From a virus, in the IMG/VR virus record IMGVR_UViG_3300042507_002438, positions 1 through 63,187 of that record: a stretch of 63,187 bases of DNA; one strand, 5' to 3'. Position numbers and translations under genes: made by a program. The notes beneath the pieces were generated by a model. It was not told the DNA's origin and ran no database searches. It worked only from the letters and a program-made list of their open reading frames with translations. The stretch's first letter is position 1. The number at the start of each line of letters is the position of its first letter. Positions 57,623 to 63,187 of the stretch are shown one piece after another.

Positions 57623-58303
57623 ATGCACGAGCAAGAAGACGTATTTAGGGCCAAAAAGAAGCCCAAGAACCCAATTAAATTCAAGTTACAGCTCAACGAG
57701 GAGCAAAAGCAAGCAAAATCGGTCATACTACACAGTCCGATAACGGTCATAACGGGGGCAGCAGGGAGTGGAAAGACGCTCCTTGCTACCGCAACCGGCC
57801 TTGACCTGTTATTTACAAAGGAAGTGGAGAAGTTGGTGATAACCAGGCCTGCGGTTCTTGCCGGAGAGGACCTCGGATTCCTTCCTGGAGACATACAGGA
57901 GAAGATGGACCCGTGGCTACAGCCAATATACCAGAACTTTTACGCACTTTATGGCAAGGAGGCCATAGAAAAAGAGCTAGCGGAGGGCAGAATACAGATC
58001 CTTCCGATGGGATACGTGCGTGGAATCACGTTTGTGGACTCATTTGTCATAGCGGACGAGGTGCAGAACCTGACGGACAACCAGATGCAGGCACTTTTGG
58101 GTCGGTTGGGACGTGGATCCAAGATGGTGCTGTGCGGAGACGTGAGCCAGATTGACTTGAAGAACAAAAAACAGTCAGGCCTGCCATTCTTAAAGAAGGT
58201 GAGCATGTCAGTAGACGAGGTGAAGATGGTGTGCTTGCAGACAAACCACAGGCACGACGTTGTGGAGAAGATATTAGCAGTATACAAAACATACGAGGAC
58301 TAA
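57623..58303 (+). CDS. phoH: PhoH-like ATPase
   Basis: 226 residues from the ATG at 57623; an upstream TTG frame would overlap the promoter. P-loop VITGAAGSGKTLLATA, then VITRPAVLAGEDLGFLPGDI, Walker B FVIADEVQNLTDNQM, and LCGDVSQIDLKNKKQSGL with the final NHRHDVV. PhoH-like proteins are RNA-linked ATPases widely carried by phages; the role is uncertain, but RNA metabolism is likely. It precedes groEL. Confidence 0.9.
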   Translation: MHEQEDVFRAKKKPKNPIKFKLQLNEEQKQAKSVILHSPITVITGAAGSGKTLLATATGLDLLFTKEVEKLVITRPAVLAGEDLGFLPGDIQEKMDPWLQPIYQNFYALYGKEAIEKELAEGRIQILPMGYVRGITFVDSFVIADEVQNLTDNQMQALLGRLGRGSKMVLCGDVSQIDLKNKKQSGLPFLKKVSMSVDEVKMVCLQTNHRHDVVEKILAVYKTYED

Positions 58304-58309
58304 TATTCG

Positions 58310-58317
58310 TATATTTG
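58310..58317 (+). promoter_or_regulatory. Bacteroidota -7 promoter element before groEL
   Basis: TATATTTG followed by the same ATAAAATCAAATT-ATG leader as the scaffold gene at 8750. Confidence 0.75.
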
Positions 58318-58335
58318 CAGTAATAAAATCAAATT

Positions 58336-59877
58336 ATGATCGTAAAAAACATTGAATTCGACAAGGATCGACTGTTAGTTGGTATCTCAAAGATTGCCGC
58401 AGCAGTTGGAAGTACGATGGGACCGATGGGTCGCACGGTGTTGTTAGAGTCAGAGAACCACGTCGGTGGCGTTACAGTCACAAAGGACGGGGTAACAGTT
58501 GCTAGAGGGATCACTCTAGAAGACCCGGTAGAGAATTTAGCGGTTACATTGATGAAGCAGGCAGCAGAGAAGACTGCGGTAAGTGCCGGAGACGGTACGA
58601 CCACGTCAATTGTGCTGACGCATGCCATCATCGACACGTTTATTGCCAGCGGAAGAGAGGCCGTGGCAAGTGAGATGCGTGCAATTAAGAAAAGTTCAGA
58701 GGAGATCATCGAGAGACTAAAGGAGATGGCTGTTCCAGTGACTGACGAGACGTTACTACACGTTGCGACGATCAGCGCTAACGGAGACGAAGAGATTGGT
58801 CAGTTAGTGGCTGACGTATTCATGCGAGTTGGCGGCTCTGGGGTTGTTACGGTGGAGAGAAGCAATACCAGCAAGACGTACTTTGAGATCTCTGAGGGAA
58901 TGCGCATCAACAGAGGATGGACCAGTCCATACTTTATTACGGACCACAAAAAGAGAGAGGCTGTATTGGACAATCCATACGTGCTAGTGACGGACAGAGA
59001 GATACAGAGCATCCAAAGCATCGAGCACATATTGGCGCCGCTGGTGAGAGACGGCAAGAGCATACTAATCATCGGAGAGATGAACACGCACGCGTTGAAC
59101 GCTCTGAACATGAACGTTGCTAAGGGCACGATCAAGGCGGCTGCCGTGGTTCCTCCGCAGTTTGGATACAAAAGAAAAGAATTAATGGCTGACATCGCTA
59201 ACGCTGTTGGTGCAAAGTATATCAGCGACGAGGTTGGGGACGACTTTGGCCTGGTTAATATTTCTGACCTGGGGCGCGTGAGCAAGGCGGTGATCGGAAA
59301 GGACTCAACGGTGATGGTGATGCAAGACAACTCTTTGGCAAAGAATAGAGCGGACGAGTTGTTGTCGATGGAGGCTCCGGTGGACGAGGAGGAGAAGAAG
59401 TTCTTGGCAGAGAGAATCGCGACGCTAAACGGTAGTGTTGGGGTTGTGTATGTTGGGGCGCAGACGGACATCGAGCAGAAAGAGAAGTACGACAGGGTGG
59501 ACGACGCGGTGAGCGCTACAAAGGCTGCAATCGAGGAGGGAATCCTTCCTGGCGGTGGTTACGCACTGTTAAAGATCAGTGAGACCATGCCAGAAGACGA
59601 CGTGATGACTAATGCGGTGACAATTCCGTTCTACACCATATTGGAGAACGCTGGATTCGACGAGGACATGATCCAGACGGTGTGTGACGAGTTTGACGCC
59701 AATGGTCGGGCATTCAACCCTGTGACTCAGGAGTTTGGAGACATGATGGAGATGGGAATCGTTGACCCACTTAAAGTTACAAGAAGTGCAATCGAGAACG
59801 CGGTGAGCGTTGCTACGACTATCTTGAGCACACAGGCAATCATTTATAACATGAGAGAGCATGAGAGCGGTAAATAA
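58336..59877 (+). CDS. groEL: Phage GroEL chaperonin
   Basis: 513 residues, somewhat shorter than the usual about 545. ATP-site motifs are intact: GSTMGPMGRTVLL, AGDGTTTS (Asp86, matching E. coli Asp87) and the late DDAVSATKAAIEEGILPGGG stretch. The apical domain is complete, but the Gly-Gly-Met tail of bacterial GroEL is absent. Phage chaperonins fold virion proteins such as the major capsid protein. groES overlaps its end by 17 bases. Confidence 0.93.
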   Translation: MIVKNIEFDKDRLLVGISKIAAAVGSTMGPMGRTVLLESENHVGGVTVTKDGVTVARGITLEDPVENLAVTLMKQAAEKTAVSAGDGTTTSIVLTHAIIDTFIASGREAVASEMRAIKKSSEEIIERLKEMAVPVTDETLLHVATISANGDEEIGQLVADVFMRVGGSGVVTVERSNTSKTYFEISEGMRINRGWTSPYFITDHKKREAVLDNPYVLVTDREIQSIQSIEHILAPLVRDGKSILIIGEMNTHALNALNMNVAKGTIKAAAVVPPQFGYKRKELMADIANAVGAKYISDEVGDDFGLVNISDLGRVSKAVIGKDSTVMVMQDNSLAKNRADELLSMEAPVDEEEKKFLAERIATLNGSVGVVYVGAQTDIEQKEKYDRVDDAVSATKAAIEEGILPGGGYALLKISETMPEDDVMTNAVTIPFYTILENAGFDEDMIQTVCDEFDANGRAFNPVTQEFGDMMEMGIVDPLKVTRSAIENAVSVATTILSTQAIIYNMREHESGK

Positions 59878-60118
59878 TTTTGTGATCATTGACGAGCTGG
59901 TGGAGGAGAAAAAGACCTCCACCGGCCTAATACTGACGGCTGACGAGAGCGAGGAGATGCGCTACGGCAAGGGAACGGTTGTAGAGGCTGGAGACAAGGT
60001 TGTGGTTGTCAAGAAGGGAGACGTCATATACTTTGACAAGAGACAGGGTCACCAGGTGAGACTGGAGGGCACGCTGTACGGTATCATTAGAGAGCAAGAC
60101 GTAGTAGTAATATTATGA
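59861..60118 (+). CDS. groES: Phage GroES co-chaperonin
   Basis: 85 residues. Cpn10 fold: FVIIDELVEEKKTSTGLILT contains the mobile loop that binds GroEL, followed by GKGTVVEAGDK and VKKGDVIYFDKRQGHQV and a closing VVVIL. It is reversed in order relative to bacterial groES-groEL operons, as it comes after groEL. It starts inside the groEL end and its stop overlaps the next gene. Confidence 0.9.
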   Translation: MRAVNNFVIIDELVEEKKTSTGLILTADESEEMRYGKGTVVEAGDKVVVVKKGDVIYFDKRQGHQVRLEGTLYGIIREQDVVVIL

Positions 60119-60771
60119 GCATTATATACCAGTACCGCCTGAGGAATCAGATCAGAAATATGTCCGACTACTTTAAAAATAAGTGGAAGGCTGGAGACTT
60201 GGAGGCTAAAAACTTTTACGAGTGGCTTTCGAGTATCGATCAGTACGTGCCTGACTCAATGGACGGTGGGCTGTTTTCTCAGACTGGTGACTCTACCCCG
60301 ATAACAAACACTACCGCAGAGACGACAATGGTCAATGGTGGTGTCGGTGCTTTATTCGTGCCCGCTAATAACTTTAGGGTCGGAGACTCATTCATCGCTA
60401 CAATGCATGGTAATCTTACATGCCAGAATAACGCTACAATAAGAATAAGGATAAAGGCAAACTCTATTGTGGTTGCTGACACGGGGTTAATTACACTGGC
60501 TCATGCTACTTCAAATCACTATGACCTTTCTATATACTTTACTGTTAGGCAAATTGGAGTAGCTGGAGTTGCTAGTTTAATGACGACTGGAACATTTACG
60601 TATAACAAGTCATCAAATAATTCCCCGGAGAGGATAGGCATAGAAAGCCTTGATGTTTCTAATTTTGACACTACAATAGACAACGTTCTAGACATAACTG
60701 CACAGTGGGGTGCTGCTAGTCCAAGTAATTCTATTGACACTCATACGTTTAACCTGTACAAGATTTTTTAG
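60115..60771 (+). CDS. Tail-associated structural protein, 218 aa
   Basis: The helical start (MSIIYQYRLRNQIRNMSDYF) is followed by a beta-sandwich-like domain: GGLFSQTGDSTPITNTTAET, GGVGALFVPANNFRVGDSFI, LTCQNNATIRIRIKAN. I associate this pattern with a common fibre or tail-spike accessory module of phages. Begins the tail-fibre cluster after the chaperonin genes. Confidence 0.65.
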   Translation: MSIIYQYRLRNQIRNMSDYFKNKWKAGDLEAKNFYEWLSSIDQYVPDSMDGGLFSQTGDSTPITNTTAETTMVNGGVGALFVPANNFRVGDSFIATMHGNLTCQNNATIRIRIKANSIVVADTGLITLAHATSNHYDLSIYFTVRQIGVAGVASLMTTGTFTYNKSSNNSPERIGIESLDVSNFDTTIDNVLDITAQWGAASPSNSIDTHTFNLYKIF

Positions 60772-60779
60772 TATATTTG
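60772..60779 (+). promoter_or_regulatory. Bacteroidota -7 promoter element (TATATTTG)
   Basis: TATATTTG only four bases before ATG at 60784: effectively leaderless. Confidence 0.65.
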
Positions 60780-60783
60780 CGGT

Positions 60784-61122
60784 ATGAGTTTTTCAAAGAT
60801 ACCTTCAACAAAGGCACTCTTGATAACTCCCAGCGACGAGAACTTTTTGCCTCCAATAAATGCGGGGGCTTCCGGTGTAGCGGTTTATGTTGGTATTGGC
60901 GGTCAGATCACTGTCGTTAATAGCTCAAATGTAACACAGGTAATAGAGGCTACGTCTGGTGAGTTGTTGGACGTGCTAGTAAAGAAGGTGCTTAATACTG
61001 GGACTAGCGCCACTAGTTTGCTTGGAATATACAGAATAGTTGGTGGTGGTTCTTTTGGTAATACTCAGTGGCAATCACTTACAGTACAAAATTGGAATAA
61101 CATAACAGATACCTGGAGCTAA
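60784..61122 (+). CDS. Small beta-rich virion-type protein (paralogue of 1880-2137)
   Basis: 112 residues, with LITPSDENFLPPINAG, VAVYVGIGGQITVVNSSNV and NTGTSATSLLG in the same order as the 1880-2137 protein and a longer C-terminal part (GGGSFGNTQWQSLTVQNWNN). The two lie on either side of the assembly join, so in the circular genome both belong to the same fibre/accessory cluster. Confidence 0.65.
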   Translation: MSFSKIPSTKALLITPSDENFLPPINAGASGVAVYVGIGGQITVVNSSNVTQVIEATSGELLDVLVKKVLNTGTSATSLLGIYRIVGGGSFGNTQWQSLTVQNWNNITDTWS

Positions 61123-61124
61123 AT

Positions 61125-62390
61125 ATGGGAACAAGTTTAAACGGAACCACGCCATCGTCTACCTACCCTGGACTAATAAAGACGACAAATAATAACCAGC
61201 TGGACGCTGTGCTTAGGACAATTACTGACGGTAATGGAAACGATACCCCATTAAAGTTATCTACCGCTGCTGTTGGTATTGGGTCTATAACCAATGTAGA
61301 GACTGCAATAAATGGAAAACAGGGAGCGATAACACTTACCACTACGGGTACAAGTGGGGCTGCGACATTAGTTGGCAATACATTAAATATCCCACAGTAC
61401 AGCGGAGGAGCAGCAGGAGTAACTACCCTTGATGGGTTAAGTGGTGCAATAACATTGGTGGAGGGTGCAAATGTAACCATCACCGATAACGGCACAAATC
61501 AAATCACGATAGCCGCTGCAAGTGGTGGTGTTACCGATGGTGACAAAGGAGATATAACCGTAACAAGTAGCGGAGCGACTTGGACTATTGACAACGGTGT
61601 TGTAAGTAATGCTAAATTAGGCACAGGGATTGACGCTGCAAAGTTGGCTGACGGAAGTGTAAGTAATACTGAGTTTCAAACATTAAACGGTGTTACATCT
61701 GCAATTCAAACGCAGTTAGACGGCAAAGTTGACGAAAACGCTGCAATCACAGGAGCGACAAAAACGAAAATAACCTACGATGCAAAAGGTTTAGTAACTG
61801 CTGGGGCAGATGCAACAACGGCAGACATTGCAGATAGCAGCAATAAACGCTATGTGACTGATGCACAATTAACGGTTATTGGAAACACAAGCGGAACGAA
61901 TAGCGGTGACAATGCAACAAACTCGCAGTATAGCGGTTTAGCGGCAAGTAAAGAGGACGTTGCAAATAAAAGCACATCAGTAACAACTGACCAAGCCTCC
62001 AACACTAAATACCCATCAGTAAAGGCGGTGTACGATTGGGCAGTAGGGTTATTCGCTACTATTGCGAATCTTGCATTAAAGACCGATAAATTGGTGACAA
62101 CTAATCGCCAAACGGCATCTTATACACTTGTTTTGTCTGATGCTGACAAGTTGGTTGAAATGAACGTGGGGAGTGCTAACAATTTAACCGTTCCTGCATC
62201 AGTTTTTTCTGCGGGTACTCAAATACTTTTGGCGCAATACGGAGCGGGACAAACTACAATCGTAGCGGGTAGCGGTATGACTATTCGCAGTAACGGCGGT
62301 AAACTTAAATTAAACGTTCAATATAGCGGTGCAACTTTGATATTTTTAAGTGGCACTGAAGCCTATTTATTTGGAGACATAGTAGCATGA
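61125..62390 (+). CDS. Tail fibre protein
   Basis: 421 residues, Gly/Thr/Ala-rich, with repeated fibre motifs: GKQGAITLTTTGTSGAATLV, TTLDGLSGAITLVEGANVTI, DGDKGDITVTSSGATWTIDN and SVTTDQASNTKYPSVKAVYD. These collagen- and strand-like repeats are typical of phage fibres that trimerise. The C-terminal domain (SYTLVLSDADKLVEMNVGSA) probably caps the shaft. It overlaps the next fibre gene by four bases (ATGA). Confidence 0.8.
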   Translation: MGTSLNGTTPSSTYPGLIKTTNNNQLDAVLRTITDGNGNDTPLKLSTAAVGIGSITNVETAINGKQGAITLTTTGTSGAATLVGNTLNIPQYSGGAAGVTTLDGLSGAITLVEGANVTITDNGTNQITIAAASGGVTDGDKGDITVTSSGATWTIDNGVVSNAKLGTGIDAAKLADGSVSNTEFQTLNGVTSAIQTQLDGKVDENAAITGATKTKITYDAKGLVTAGADATTADIADSSNKRYVTDAQLTVIGNTSGTNSGDNATNSQYSGLAASKEDVANKSTSVTTDQASNTKYPSVKAVYDWAVGLFATIANLALKTDKLVTTNRQTASYTLVLSDADKLVEMNVGSANNLTVPASVFSAGTQILLAQYGAGQTTIVAGSGMTIRSNGGKLKLNVQYSGATLIFLSGTEAYLFGDIVA

Positions 62391-63187
62391 TATTAGCAAC
62401 ACACGGAATTGTTGGAAGTCAGATAGTTCAATCATTTGATACTGATGCTCAAGCATTTTTTGACCGAGTAACAACTGCTGGGGGTAATTTATCAAGTACT
62501 GAAAAAAATGCAGTAAATACATTGGTTATTCAAATGAAAAATTACGGCATTTGGACTAAAATGAAAGCCATATATCCAATGGTTGGAGCAAGTGCAGCGG
62601 CTTGTGCTCAAAATTTAAAGAGTTCAAGTTTTACAGGGACGTTTAATGGCGGTTGGACATTTGCAAGTACAGGTGTAACTCCTAATGGAAGCACGGGTTA
62701 TTTTGATACTGGATTAAATACAACTACTCATTTAAGTTATTTAAGTGCTTCTTTTAGTGTTTATATAAGAACAGAAAGCATGGGTAGTAATTTTGTTGTT
62801 GATATGGGTAATTCAACAAACACATACTCTCCAATAACTAATATAGAAGTCAATACAGATGGTACGTCAAGGAATCAATATTGTTGGGACTTTACCGCAA
62901 ATAGAGGTTTAGCAACAATAAACACTACTAACTCCCGTGGAATGTGGGGAACATCAAGAACTGCATCAAGTACTTGGGTTTCATTTGAAAGAAATACTGC
63001 CGTAGGGAAAACAACATCAAGCACCAACACGTCTTTACCTAATTTTAACACATACATTGGAGCAACTAATTTTAGTGGTACTGCTGCTCAATTTTCATCA
63101 AAACAAAATGCTTTTGCGCACATAGGAGATGGTTTAACAACAGTTGAATTTAATAACCTTTATTCAGCAGTACAATTAATGCAACTT
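62387..63187 (+). CDS. Tail-fibre tip / receptor-binding-like protein (partial, continues at 1-218)
   Basis: Starts MILATHGIVGSQIVQSFDTD with the ATG overlapping the previous stop; open to the window end and continued at position 3. About 273 residues in total. TTAGGNLSSTEKNAVNTLVI and KMKAIYPMVGASAAACAQNL are followed by a concanavalin/LamG-like beta domain (TGYFDTGLNTTTHLSYLSAS). Such proteins often contact host glycans. The assembly join inside this gene explains its absence as one frame. Confidence 0.75.
   Translation, partial: MILATHGIVGSQIVQSFDTDAQAFFDRVTTAGGNLSSTEKNAVNTLVIQMKNYGIWTKMKAIYPMVGASAAACAQNLKSSSFTGTFNGGWTFASTGVTPNGSTGYFDTGLNTTTHLSYLSASFSVYIRTESMGSNFVVDMGNSTNTYSPITNIEVNTDGTSRNQYCWDFTANRGLATINTTNSRGMWGTSRTASSTWVSFERNTAVGKTTSSTNTSLPNFNTYIGATNFSGTAAQFSSKQNAFAHIGDGLTTVEFNNLYSAVQLMQL
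62991..63187. repeat. Terminal redundancy, right copy
   Basis: Matches 1-197 with one synonymous difference (G at 63118 for A at 128). See the left copy. Confidence 0.9.

Noticed and set aside
59569-59922. - strand frame opposite groEL/groES
   Set aside because: Shadow of well-supported chaperonin genes.

Overview
This window is the essentially complete genome of an uncharacterised lytic, podovirus-like tailed phage of a Bacteroidota host. Positions 62991-63187 repeat positions 1-197 with one synonymous mismatch, so the sequence is a circularly closed or terminally redundant assembly of about 62,990 unique bases. Host evidence: many genes on both strands sit directly behind the Bacteroidota -7 promoter element TAnnTTTG (mostly TATATTTG or TATCTTTG), leaders are A-rich, and the primase carries a BT4734-type N-terminal domain. 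I see no integrase, phage RNA polymerase, sheath or classical tape measure.

Layout. (1) + strand, about 1-3780: end of a tail-fibre-like gene, then small accessory and lysis genes (holin-like, a u-spanin-like lipoprotein, Lys-rich proteins) and a tandem Cpn10-like protein. (2) + strand, 3776-33238: putative small terminase, large terminase, portal, scaffold, major capsid protein, connectors, an 1864-aa stabilisation/tail protein, internal proteins and a 3524-aa polyvalent ejection protein with an HEAWH zincin motif. (3) - strand, 33249-54848: one long leftward early/replication region. Reading from its promoter at 54856-54886 it holds a structured leader RNA, a dense set of small genes, then ERF and RecE-like recombination proteins, SSB, primase-helicase, SF2 helicase, VRR-NUC nuclease, MazG, class II ribonucleotide reductase, a phosphoesterase, a DnaA-domain-IV-like protein and more small genes. 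(4) 54.9-55.6 kb: a non-coding block with parS-like half-sites and an origin-like element that is duplicated near 45.2 kb. (5) + strand, 55601 to the end: amidase endolysin, PhoH, GroEL, GroES and tail-fibre genes that run into the start of the window.

The most unusual part is 51.6-54.6 kb on the - strand. Eight small genes share a leader (ACACTATATC touching the ATG). In five of the eight, the leader directly follows a compact RNA-processing element: two type I hammerhead ribozymes, with full catalytic cores and compensatory changes in their stems, and three 44-48-nt tRNA-like minihelices (acceptor plus T-arm with a GG-containing linker and no anticodon arm; two encode CCA). This looks like a polycistronic RNA punctuated by self-cleaving ribozymes and probable RNase P substrates. 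The structured 5' leader of the same transcript holds a sequence complementary to the shared gene leader, predicted to lie in an open multiloop. A larger RNA near 36.6 kb also ends in an acceptor/T-arm fold. A second class of small-gene cassettes uses strong Shine-Dalgarno sequences that also encode the upstream protein's C-terminal GG-x tail. Functions are inferred by reading motifs only; no database search or folding program was run.
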